From positions 1 through 32,934 of the forward strand of contig JABABI010000080.1 in the NCBI GenBank assembly GCA_014238335.1: a DNA stretch of 32,934 bases. Direction: 5' to 3'. Below are positions 18,092 through 25,997 of the stretch, piece by piece. How positions within the stretch are numbered: position 1 is the first letter of the stretch; each line of letters begins with the position of its first letter. The position numbers were made by a program, and so were the translations under genes. The DNA comes from Fuerstiella sp. (GTDB taxonomy: Bacteria > Planctomycetota > Planctomycetia > Planctomycetales > Planctomycetaceae). Under the pieces are notes generated by a model. That model saw only the letters and a list, made by a program, of their open reading frames with translations. It was not told where the DNA came from and ran no database searches.

Positions 18092-18115
18092 CGACTGCCC
18101 CGGTCCGGGCAGTCG
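18092..18115. repeat. Short perfect hairpin upstream of the 18169 gene
   Basis: CGACTGCCC and GGGCAGTCG flank a six-base loop (CGGTCC), giving nine perfect pairs. It lies 53 bases before the ATG at 18169 and could be an operator, part of the 5' leader, or a repeat. Confidence 0.35.
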
Positions 18116-18168
18116 AGGCTGTCCTGCCACAATCCATCACTTGTTCTGTTTAGACTAAGGTTAGTTCG

Positions 18169-19908
18169 ATGTATCGAGCTTTATTGACAGGTATACTGTC
18201 CGTCTCCACAATTCTGACGACTGCACTGACAGCGGAGGCTCAGACCGCCAGGGTGCTCAGTGACCAGATCCTTCCGAAGCAGACATTCCTTTACGTTTCG
18301 TTCCCGAACGTCACGTCGCTGAAAAACCATTTCACAGAATCGTCTGTGGGCCAACTGTGGAATGATCCTGCTCTGGACGCCTTTAAGGCCGAGCTCACCG
18401 CTGCGTTCAGCAGTGAGCTGAATGAAGGACTGGTTCAGGTTGAGGAAGTACTGGGACTGACACTGGATGAATTTCTCCGGATCCCCAGCGGCGAAATCTC
18501 AATGGCCGTTTCCACGGCTCAGGGCAACAAGATGGGCGCGGTGATTTTTGTAGACTTCGGTGACAACGAACAGCAGGTTCAGGAGCTGCTGGCCAAAGCC
18601 GTGAGTGCATTGTCGCAGATACCCAAACTGAGTCACGAAGATGAAGTTTTTGACGGAACAGCGTTGGCAATGTTCCAGATACAGTATTCAGGTAACGCGC
18701 CAACACCGCTTGCCAAAGAGTTTGGGTGGTTCGTGAAGGACGGCAGATTGGTCATTTCCAACCGTAGCGAACTGCTGGAGTACACATTGACAAACTGGGG
18801 CGGAGAAGATTCCGGTGCCTTCACCAGTAACGAAGCCTATTCCTACATTCTGTCACGGTGCCAGTCGGGCGACCGAACGTCCCTGAGCACGTTATTTATC
18901 GACCCCATTGGATTGATTACGAACCTCATCACGTCCGGGTCACTGGGCCCACAGGCAACAGCCGGGGCCGGCATGGCGCTGGGCATCCTGCCAATGACGG
19001 GCCTGACACAGATGAAGGCCATGGGAACAATTGCGGAAGCGGGCAGCGGCGACTTTGAAACAATTCAGCGATCTGTGTTCTACTCGGAACAGCCACCAAT
19101 GGCGCTGATGCAGGTCTTTCAGCTGGACGAAGGAGATCAGGCGCCGCCACCATGGGTCAAGGAGAATGCAACGACCTACGTCGCCATGAACTGGAAAATT
19201 GCTGATGCGTTCACGGCGATTGAATCACTGATTGATTCCTTTCAGGGAGCCGGTTCGGTTGCGGAACGTCTGAATCAGCTGGCCGACAGTGGTCCGGGGC
19301 TGCACCTAAAAAAAGACATCATTGATCAGCTGACCGGTCAGATTCGTTTGGTCGGTGCTCCAGGTGGACGTGCCGGCTACGGTGGCGATCAGATGCTGCT
19401 GGCTCTGGGAGTTCGCGACGACGAATCCGCTGCTGATGTTCTGGCGAAAGTTGCAGGTGAGTTGAGTATGGAATCCCGTGAATTCCAGGGCGCGACGCTA
19501 TATGAGATGTCGGGGCTGGAGGGGCAGTCAGTGGGCATCGTGGTTTCCGGCGGTCGCCTGATGATTGGTATGGGAGAATCTCTGCTGGATCAGACTCTCC
19601 GCAACGATAGTGACGTTCCGTCTCTTTCTGAGTCTGCCGACTACCGACGTGTGGCTGAGCATTTTCCTGCCGATGCGCTTTCCGTTCAGTTCAGTCGACC
19701 AGCCGAACAGTACCGGTCAATCTACGAAATGCTGCAAAATGGTTCGGCTGCTGACCAGTTCCCGGGCATGGACGAGTTGTTTGACAAGGTCGACTTCACC
19801 ACACTGCCACCGTTTGAAGCCGTGGCTAAGTACATCCACCCTGCCGGCAGCTACGCACAGAACGATGAAAACGGGCTGTTCATGGAAGCGTTTCAGTTAA
19901 GCGAATAG
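18169..19908 (+). CDS. Large secreted protein of unknown function, DUF3352-like pattern
   Basis: A 579-residue secreted protein. ATG 18169 is preceded by AAGG, and residues 1-24 form a signal peptide ending AEAQTA. The opening DQILPKQTFLYVSFPNVTSLKNHF and repeated units in which a helix-rich segment alternates with short strands (GAVIFVDFGD, WFVKDGRLVISNRSELLEYTL, TYVAMNWKIADAFTAIESLID, GIVVSGGRLMIGMGESLLDQTL) resemble a duplicated architecture seen in DUF3352-type and related planctomycete proteins. WFVKDGRLVIS and IVVSGGRLMIG look like equivalent positions of two copies. No catalytic motif or membrane anchor is visible. A convincing intrinsic terminator follows, so it is probably its own transcription unit. 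Function unknown. Confidence 0.75.
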   Translation: MYRALLTGILSVSTILTTALTAEAQTARVLSDQILPKQTFLYVSFPNVTSLKNHFTESSVGQLWNDPALDAFKAELTAAFSSELNEGLVQVEEVLGLTLDEFLRIPSGEISMAVSTAQGNKMGAVIFVDFGDNEQQVQELLAKAVSALSQIPKLSHEDEVFDGTALAMFQIQYSGNAPTPLAKEFGWFVKDGRLVISNRSELLEYTLTNWGGEDSGAFTSNEAYSYILSRCQSGDRTSLSTLFIDPIGLITNLITSGSLGPQATAGAGMALGILPMTGLTQMKAMGTIAEAGSGDFETIQRSVFYSEQPPMALMQVFQLDEGDQAPPPWVKENATTYVAMNWKIADAFTAIESLIDSFQGAGSVAERLNQLADSGPGLHLKKDIIDQLTGQIRLVGAPGGRAGYGGDQMLLALGVRDDESAADVLAKVAGELSMESREFQGATLYEMSGLEGQSVGIVVSGGRLMIGMGESLLDQTLRNDSDVPSLSESADYRRVAEHFPADALSVQFSRPAEQYRSIYEMLQNGSAADQFPGMDELFDKVDFTTLPPFEAVAKYIHPAGSYAQNDENGLFMEAFQLSE

Positions 19909-19939
19909 GCAACTTCCTGCTCTGACAGGAGATTTCAGC

Positions 19940-19979
19940 AAACCTGACTTCGTCACTTTGATGTCGTCAGGTTTTTCTT
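19940..19979 (+). terminator. Intrinsic terminator after the 18169 gene
   Basis: AAACCTGAC (19940-19948) pairs perfectly with GTCAGGTTT (19966-19974), followed by a T-rich tract. It lies about 30 bases after the stop of the secreted protein gene. Confidence 0.7.
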
Positions 19980-20135
19980 TGCGCTGCAGCAGCAGCATGG
20001 GCTGTCGTGATGAGTCACGATCAATGATTTGCGGGACGCAGGCCGTAGTCGATTGAAATCACGCGATGTTGAATGGCAAAATGTTGCCAATTCAGTGCGA
20101 TCACCGGCGGCACGGAAAATTGAACAGTACGTTTT

Positions 20136-21137
20136 ATGAAGGCAGTCATGCACGCGGATATTCAACACATCAAAGAAAAAGTGGGGGAAAAGTCTGATCT
20201 GATTCTTCGTTTAAATGGAGAATTGGGCAAAGTCGTGGTCGGTCAGGAGACGATGGTGTCCCGACTGATGGTGGGGTTGCTGACAGATGGTCACGTGCTG
20301 CTGGAAGGTGTTCCCGGTCTGGCCAAGACCACGGTTATTACAGCGCTGGCTCAGGCATTGGCTGTCGACTTCAGCCGCATACAGTTTACGCCGGACCTGT
20401 TGCCTGCCGACTTGATCGGAACGATGATCTACGTACCTGGTGACGGAACGTTCACGACTCGCAAAGGGCCAATCTTCAGCAATCTGGTGCTGGCGGACGA
20501 AATCAACCGCGCCCCATCAAAGGTTCAGTCCGCTCTGCTGGAAGCCATGCAGGAACGGCAGGTTACGATCGGCAACGAATCCTATCCGCTGGATCGACCG
20601 TTTCTGGTGCTCGCCACACAAAATCCCATCGAACAGGAAGGTACGTATCCGCTGCCGGAAGCGCAAGTCGACCGTTTTATGCTGAAGGTCACGATCACTT
20701 ATCCCGAGCCGGACGAGGAACGAAAGGTTCTGGACATGGCGTTGAACGAGACCGCTCGACCGGTGCAGCCCGTGCTCAGCCCGCAGGATATCTTCGACAT
20801 GCAGGATGTGGTTCGCATGATCTATATCGACGACCAGATTAAGGACTACATCGTGTCCATTGTGCGGGCCACGCGCGACCCGAAGTCCTTCAAGATTGAT
20901 CATATCTCTCAACTGATCGATTTCGGAGCATCGCCGCGAGCTAGTATTTTTCTGGGCAAAGGGGCTCGGGCCATCGCGTTTCTGAACGGTCGCGGCTACG
21001 TGACGCCCCAGGATGTCAAAGACATCGCCTACGACGTACTGCGACATCGAGTCATTTTGACGTATGAGGCTGAAGCCGAAGAAATGACTTCGGATGACGT
21101 CATCCGGCAGATTCTCAGCGCGGTGCCTGTACCATGA
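20136..21137 (+). CDS. MoxR-family AAA+ ATPase
   Basis: A 333-residue cytoplasmic ATPase of the MoxR group, thought to act as chaperones in maturation or regulation of protein complexes together with VWA-domain partners. Walker A is GVPGLAKTT, Walker B is LVLADEINRAPSKVQSALLEAMQE, sensor 1 is LATQNPIEQEGTYPLPEAQVDRF, and the lid domain follows with GASPRASIFLGKGARAIAFLNGRGYVTPQDV. Full length. ATG 20136 is given; ATG 20148, which follows AAGG, is a good alternative. The stop overlaps the ATG of the DUF58 gene (ATGA), which indicates translational coupling. Confidence 0.95.
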   Translation: MKAVMHADIQHIKEKVGEKSDLILRLNGELGKVVVGQETMVSRLMVGLLTDGHVLLEGVPGLAKTTVITALAQALAVDFSRIQFTPDLLPADLIGTMIYVPGDGTFTTRKGPIFSNLVLADEINRAPSKVQSALLEAMQERQVTIGNESYPLDRPFLVLATQNPIEQEGTYPLPEAQVDRFMLKVTITYPEPDEERKVLDMALNETARPVQPVLSPQDIFDMQDVVRMIYIDDQIKDYIVSIVRATRDPKSFKIDHISQLIDFGASPRASIFLGKGARAIAFLNGRGYVTPQDVKDIAYDVLRHRVILTYEAEAEEMTSDDVIRQILSAVPVP

Positions 21138-22021
21138 GCGATCAATCGGTAGCTGAAATCCTCCGTAAAGTGCAGCGCATTCAGATTGTCGCCAATCGTT
21201 CTGTTAACGACCTGCTGGCGGGACAGTATCGGAGCGTCTTTCGTGGCCGCGGGATGGAATTTGACGAAGTTCGTGAGTATCAGCCCGGTGATGAAATTCG
21301 CACGATCGACTGGAACGTGACGGCTCGCGCGGGAACACCGTTCATCAAACGTTTCAGCGAAGAACGAGAGTTGACGGTCCTGTTCATGGTCGACATTTCT
21401 GCGTCCGGCAGCTTCGGCTCCGGTCAGCAGTCTAAGCTGGACGTCATGGTTGAGATGGCGGCGCTGCTGATGTTTTCAGCACTCAAGAACAATGACAAAG
21501 TCGGCCTGCAGTTGTTCGCCGACGATGTCCGAAGCTATTTTCCGCCGCGCAAAGGCAAAAGCAACGTTCTGCGTCTGATTCGGCAAATGCTGGCCGTTGA
21601 TCCGGTTCAAAAGGAAACAAATCTGGAAACGGCGCTGCAGTATCTAAATCGAGTGCAGAAACGCAGGGCTGTCGTTTTCCTCATCAGCGATTTTCAGGCA
21701 GAGGCTTCACGCAGGGCACTGGCAATTTCCAACGGCCGACATGACCTCGTGGCGATCACAATCGTCGACCCTCGCGAGCAGACTCTGCCGAATGTCGGAT
21801 TTGTCAGGCTGCGCGACGCAGAATCAGGTGAGGTGGTCGAAGTGGACACGCGGCATCCGGAAGTGCGACGTCTGTTTGCCGAACGAGCAGCGGACACTCA
21901 GCAGCACCTGTCGACCGGGCTGCGACGTACGGGTGTCGATCAACTGTCGATCAACACGGGCGAATCATACGCCACAAGTCTGCGTCGTTTTTTTGAGTCG
22001 CGTGAGCGAAGGCTGCGGTAA
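21134..22021 (+). CDS. DUF58 / VWA-like protein, MoxR partner
   Basis: A 295-residue protein of the DUF58 family, the usual partner of MoxR ATPases. The family signature GRGMEFDEVREYQPGDEIRTIDWN occupies ~35-60, followed by ARAGTPFIKRFSEERELTV. A von Willebrand A-like part follows with a MIDAS-type DISAS motif (VDISASGS, ~95-102). No membrane helix is visible, so this member lacks the N-terminal hydrophobic pair seen in some relatives. It overlaps moxR by four bases. The downstream BatA/BatB- or TPR-type genes of full MoxR operons are not here. Confidence 0.93.
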   Translation: MSDQSVAEILRKVQRIQIVANRSVNDLLAGQYRSVFRGRGMEFDEVREYQPGDEIRTIDWNVTARAGTPFIKRFSEERELTVLFMVDISASGSFGSGQQSKLDVMVEMAALLMFSALKNNDKVGLQLFADDVRSYFPPRKGKSNVLRLIRQMLAVDPVQKETNLETALQYLNRVQKRRAVVFLISDFQAEASRRALAISNGRHDLVAITIVDPREQTLPNVGFVRLRDAESGEVVEVDTRHPEVRRLFAERAADTQQHLSTGLRRTGVDQLSINTGESYATSLRRFFESRERRLR

Positions 22022-22217
22022 TGCTCTAAGTCAACCGGGTTCTCGTGCATTTCTCCGGACGACGGCACAATTGCCGAACATTCGGAAACACCTGCTACTG
22101 ATCCTCGGAAAACGCATGAATTTCCGGGCATCGCCCTTACACCATCTGTGGCACACCGCCATATTCCGAGGGCATCGCAGCACACCACAGACAGACCGAT
22201 GACACTCGCTTTTTCAA

Positions 22218-23795
22218 ATGACGCTCGTAACTTCCAAATACAGCAACGTTCGACTCGCTCCCCCCTTCGATGAATGGGCGGACCTGCTGACAATTTATTC
22301 GCTGGACAACTCACGACTGGACGCCCTGCGGATTGCGGCCAGGAAACGACTCGTATCAGCAGCAGAAAACTATGTTCTGCGACTGCATACGCTGACGGAC
22401 GACGCTGACCTGCCGGTCAGCAAGGCCCCCGTACTCACTGGTCAAACCGCCGAACAACCGATTGTGGTGACCGGACACCAACCCGTCGTTTTCCATTCCG
22501 GCCTCACGTTTAAGTACGAAACCACCGAACAGCTGGCTGTGGATTCCGGCGCAATTGCCGTCGCCGTGGCGATCGATACCGATTCCGGCGACGCAGGCCA
22601 GTTTAGCTACCCACAAGCCGACGCAGGTGCACCAGATGCAGCTGCCGAATCCTCTCCTTCTGCGTTGGCGACGCTTGAAATCGATTCGCTCGCGTGCTCA
22701 AACTGCCTGTTCGCTCACGGACGGCTGAAGTCCGCCAACGAATTGCAGAAACTGGGAGAGCTGATTGCCCGTCAGCTGAAGGACGTGTCGTTAACCGAAC
22801 GGGCACCAGGGGTCGTGCGGACGTTTCAGGGACTGGCTCAACTCTCCGCCGCGAAGGCTTCTGTCGCAGAGGCAAATGCGATCCTGCGGCGGCAGCATGG
22901 CATCGGTGGCCGTATGCTGGAGTTGCCATTGTCCGCCATTAGCGCATTCCCGGAGATGCTGGCTTTTACCGCAGATATTCTGAAACAGGCGCGACGTTTC
23001 GCCGCTGCCTACAATTCATCATTGGAGGTCTACCGTGATGAAAATGGGATTCGTAATACGGCGAACCCCTTTCCCAACCTGAAAATGACTGATAAGAGTT
23101 GCGAACTTCCGTTTTGGGCGATCAACCATGACCGGAAGACACGTCATGTTCTGGAAGTTCAATTCGAAGGTAACGTCACACGGCTGACAGCGAATGGCCA
23201 CACGATTGACTCCTTTACGGGCAGCATTACAGCAGAGTCGCTGGAACCGATGCTGCTGCAGAACATTCAGATCGTACCACGCGGAGCACTGGTCACGGCG
23301 TCGCTGCGTCTGTTGTTCAGTGATCTGTTTGTGCATGGCACAGGCGGCGGCCGCTACGATCGGTTTACCGACGAATTCATCCGAACATGGTGGAATGTGG
23401 AACCACCGCCATTTAGTGTCGCCAGCGCGTCACGTTATCTATTTGTCAAAGGCAAACTCGAACTGGAACGGCTGGATGCCATCCAAAACCAATTGCGAGA
23501 TCTGCAGTACAACCCGCAGAGGCATTTTGACTCGAGCGTCTTCAGCGAAGATTTGAAGTCTCGACTGGTACAACTGTGCGAGTCCAAGGCGGCCGCTGTG
23601 GAAAAAATGAAGCTCGCTCATGCCAGCGGGCAGTCCGCCAGACAGGTCGGAACAGCGATCCAGGCGATTACCAATCAGGTACGGGACGAGGTCTCAGCCG
23701 AGTTCGAACCACAACTCCGACGCCTGACGTCGCTGTCTGCTGAACAGCGGGACGCCACCAACTGTCGTACCTATCCCTGGTTTATGTTCAGCTGA
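22218..23795 (+). CDS. BshC-like uncharacterised protein
   Basis: A 525-residue cytoplasmic protein. Its pattern resembles BshC, the last enzyme of bacillithiol synthesis (cysteine adding to glucosaminyl-malate), but weakly: IVVTGHQPVVFHSGLTFKY (~73-91) aligns with the BshC VVTGQQxGLFGGP region, and a helical coiled stretch lies near the C-terminus (LELERLDAIQNQLRDLQYN). LVTASLRLLFSDLFVHGTGGGRYDRFTDEFI (~350-380) is strongly patterned and probably a binding site. The middle part contains an Ala/Ser-rich insert (~133-150). ATG 22218 has no clear ribosome binding site. It lies 196 bases after the DUF58 gene; the linkage with moxR may be incidental. A BshC function is inference only. Confidence 0.65.
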   Translation: MTLVTSKYSNVRLAPPFDEWADLLTIYSLDNSRLDALRIAARKRLVSAAENYVLRLHTLTDDADLPVSKAPVLTGQTAEQPIVVTGHQPVVFHSGLTFKYETTEQLAVDSGAIAVAVAIDTDSGDAGQFSYPQADAGAPDAAAESSPSALATLEIDSLACSNCLFAHGRLKSANELQKLGELIARQLKDVSLTERAPGVVRTFQGLAQLSAAKASVAEANAILRRQHGIGGRMLELPLSAISAFPEMLAFTADILKQARRFAAAYNSSLEVYRDENGIRNTANPFPNLKMTDKSCELPFWAINHDRKTRHVLEVQFEGNVTRLTANGHTIDSFTGSITAESLEPMLLQNIQIVPRGALVTASLRLLFSDLFVHGTGGGRYDRFTDEFIRTWWNVEPPPFSVASASRYLFVKGKLELERLDAIQNQLRDLQYNPQRHFDSSVFSEDLKSRLVQLCESKAAAVEKMKLAHASGQSARQVGTAIQAITNQVRDEVSAEFEPQLRRLTSLSAEQRDATNCRTYPWFMFS

Positions 23796-24229
23796 CGCCC
23801 AAAACTTTGACGCTCCTGGAAAGAATTCCCGGAGACGGCCAAGTACCCTGTCAACGCAACACGTAGCGAATCCTGGCAGCGGGCGCAAAGTATGATGTGG
23901 CGTTTGTGGGCCGCAGAGTCGACGCTGACTACCCCGTTTATCGCGACGTGAGTGTGGGAAATATCGAGAATGGCGTGGTCCGCCATAGCCTCGTTGACAG
24001 CATTTCAAGGCAGAGGTAGATTCCTGAAGTACTTCACAAATTTCCCTGCGTAGAGATTTTTCTCAACAACCTTCCACACACCTTCCTGCCCTGAAGCGCA
24101 AACCAGGAACAGCATCACCGCCGATTCCCTGGTGACACCCTGCGGCTGGAAATGCAACAGCACGACCTCAGAGAAGGGCGGTCTCCCATCAGATCTTCCG
24201 CCGGACCTCAATCTTCGTTTGCAAACATT
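23796..24229. other. Spacer with possible gene remnants
   Basis: This 434-base region has no intact gene. Two short stretches look protein-like. On the plus strand, 23867-24019 reads GAKYDVAFVGRRVDADYPVYR to a stop, with no start codon. On the minus strand, 24005-24160 or so reads VVLLHFQPQGVTRESAVM and later VWKVVEKNLYAGKFVKYFRN to a stop, also without a good start. Both may be relics of lost genes or chance. No terminator was seen after the BshC-like gene. Confidence 0.3.
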
Positions 24230-24892
24230 ATGTCGGTGACACTGACAAAATTATCTGTACTGTTTTTACTGAACGTAACGTCCGTGGCAAACGCTGCGCC
24301 TCCATCATCGCCGAACTGCCGCGAAAACATGTTTCGTCAGAGAGTCGCGGCAGCATCTGATCGGCCGGTGATTACGTCATTCACCCCAGCAAATGCCGCA
24401 CGATTCGGCTGGCTCCCAGCGGAAACTGAACATTCCTGGCGCTATGTCGTGATTCATCATTCGGCCACGAACAACGGCAGCGTGAAATCCATTCATAACG
24501 ATCATCGGCAGCGTAAGGATCGTGCCGGAAATAACTGGTTGGGAATTGGTTACCATTTTGTGATCGGTAACGGCAACGGAATGGAAGACGGAGAAATCGC
24601 GTCGACGTTTCGCTGGAAACAGCAGATTCATGGCGCTCACTCTGGTAGTACTATGCACAACGCAAACGGCATCGGCATTTGTCTGATTGGCAATTTTCAG
24701 AAAAGTGCTCCCACCGCAAACCAACTGAAAGCTGTTCGCTCCCTGATTGGGCAGCTTTCGAATCGATATCAAATTCCGGCTCGTCTGGTGATTGGGCACA
24801 ATGCTGTCAAATCAACAGACTGTCCGGGAAAGTATTTCCGACTGCAGGAAGTAGTTCGGGATGCGTTTTCCAGCGATCGCGTTAACAGCTGA
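24230..24892 (+). CDS. Secreted N-acetylmuramoyl-L-alanine amidase (Amidase_2/PGRP type)
   Basis: A 220-residue secreted zinc amidase expected to cleave the bond between MurNAc and the peptide stem of peptidoglycan. ATG 24230 gives a signal peptide (residues 1-23, ending ANAAP). The amidase domain spans ~70-215: His76/His77 in VVIHHSAT, Tyr108 in GIGYHFVI, GAHSG at 135-139, GICLIGNF at 149-156, and His190...Thr196-x-Cys198 in IGHNAVKSTDCPG. These match the zinc ligands (His, His, Cys) and Tyr of the T7 lysozyme/PGRP family, with Thr where T7 lysozyme has Lys, as in PGRPs. It is supported by a terminator immediately downstream. Interesting because it bears on whether this planctomycete makes peptidoglycan. 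Confidence 0.9.
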   Translation: MSVTLTKLSVLFLLNVTSVANAAPPSSPNCRENMFRQRVAAASDRPVITSFTPANAARFGWLPAETEHSWRYVVIHHSATNNGSVKSIHNDHRQRKDRAGNNWLGIGYHFVIGNGNGMEDGEIASTFRWKQQIHGAHSGSTMHNANGIGICLIGNFQKSAPTANQLKAVRSLIGQLSNRYQIPARLVIGHNAVKSTDCPGKYFRLQEVVRDAFSSDRVNS

Positions 24893-24925
24893 TTCCAGCC
24901 GATTGTTGACAACATCGAAAAGCTT

Positions 24926-24954
24926 GCTTCGCAGGGCTGGCGAAGTTTTTTCTT
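24926..24954 (+). terminator. Intrinsic terminator after the amidase gene
   Basis: CTTCGC (24927-24932) pairs with GCGAAG (24940-24945) around a seven-base loop, followed directly by TTTTTTCTT. It lies 34 bases after the stop codon. Confidence 0.8.
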
Positions 24955-24987
24955 CTTCTCCTCACAACGCTGTCACGGAAGTGATTT

Positions 24988-25791
24988 ATGTTTAATCGAG
25001 TCCAGACGAAATCGTATCTTCACGACGATCTGTCATTTCTCGTCCCCACGAGTGAGATCGATGAGATGCCCGTCGAACTGCAGGAGTTGTGCACTGAGTA
25101 CAACTCTGAATGTCGCGAGAACGTCGATGATCAGGACGCAGTCGTGACATCTAGCTGGCCGGTGTCGCTGTTCGTACCCAACCGGTACGAACAGAATTAC
25201 GCCTACCCCCTGCTGATCTGGTTTCACGATGAACACAGCAGCGAAAATGAGCTGGATCTCGTCATGAACGCCATTGGCGATCAGAACTACTGCGGACTTG
25301 CTCTGCGTGGCAATCAGCAGCTCCCGGGTCGCGACAGCTTTGGCTGGAACAGCAGTTCGCTGGAGTTTAGCCAGGTACCGCTGAAAAAGCTGGTTAACAT
25401 CACCGCCCGCCGTCTGCGTCGCGCGTTCCATATCCACAGCGAACGAATTTTCGTTGCAGGTTCCGGTACCGGTGGCGATACAGCCCTGCGGCTGTTTGGC
25501 GAGTCTCCGGAATGGTTCGCCGGAGCGATCGTGATTGATCCGGTGTGCAGCGAACAGCTGACGCTCCGCAATCAAGCAGACCTGCGAGGCAAGAACGTCC
25601 TGCACACTGTTTCCCGAACAGCTTCAAACGAAACGCTGGCGTGTAACCTTGATACCGTGCGACTGCTGCGATCCACAGGTGTAGAGGTCGACGTGCGGGT
25701 CACCGACGAACCTCTCGACCCGTGCTGCAACGATGCTCGTTTCATCGACAACTGGCTGCTGTCAAAGCTGAACTGCGAAGCATACGTCTAA
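24988..25791 (+). CDS. Alpha/beta hydrolase-fold protein with substituted nucleophile
   Basis: A 267-residue cytoplasmic protein with the layout of PHB depolymerase/esterase-like alpha/beta hydrolases. ATG 24988 follows GGAAG at a good distance. Strand-turn features are present: YPLLIWFHDEHSSE (~73-86, the oxyanion-hole strand) and a nucleophile-elbow strand RIFVAGSGTGGDTALRLF (153-170). In relatives the elbow reads AGFSAGG; here the aligned Ser is Gly160, so the catalytic nucleophile appears lost. A helix-strand pattern continues (FAGAIVIDPV, VEVDVRVTDE). It lies between two intrinsic terminators, so it is a single-gene unit. It may be a binding protein or use a different residue; function unknown. 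Confidence 0.7.
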   Translation: MFNRVQTKSYLHDDLSFLVPTSEIDEMPVELQELCTEYNSECRENVDDQDAVVTSSWPVSLFVPNRYEQNYAYPLLIWFHDEHSSENELDLVMNAIGDQNYCGLALRGNQQLPGRDSFGWNSSSLEFSQVPLKKLVNITARRLRRAFHIHSERIFVAGSGTGGDTALRLFGESPEWFAGAIVIDPVCSEQLTLRNQADLRGKNVLHTVSRTASNETLACNLDTVRLLRSTGVEVDVRVTDEPLDPCCNDARFIDNWLLSKLNCEAYV

Positions 25792-25843
25792 ACAGCTTGA
25801 CAGCAGCACACCGCACTGTTTTCGGACAATGTCGGAAAAAACT

Positions 25844-25884
25844 AAAGAGTCCCGGTATCTCCATGAGGCCGGGACTCTTTTTTT
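25844..25884 (+). terminator. Strong intrinsic terminator after the hydrolase-fold gene
   Basis: AAAGAGTCCCGG (25844-25855) pairs perfectly with CCGGGACTCTTT (25869-25880) around a 13-base loop and runs into seven Ts. The A-tract on the left arm would let it act on both strands. It is the clearest terminator in the window. Confidence 0.92.
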
Positions 25885-25997
25885 CGTTTGTGGGCCGTTC
25901 ACTTCACACCCGGCAACTTCACCGTCACACTACACGGGACGAAGTCCGCGTTGCCGATACACAGGCGGACACCCACAGCAATTTCCGGCCCTGGACC

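Noticed and set aside
21741..22202. Open frame of 153 codons running past the end of the DUF58 gene
   Set aside because: Mostly overlaps the DUF58 gene in another frame and has no motif; the remainder is the spacer.
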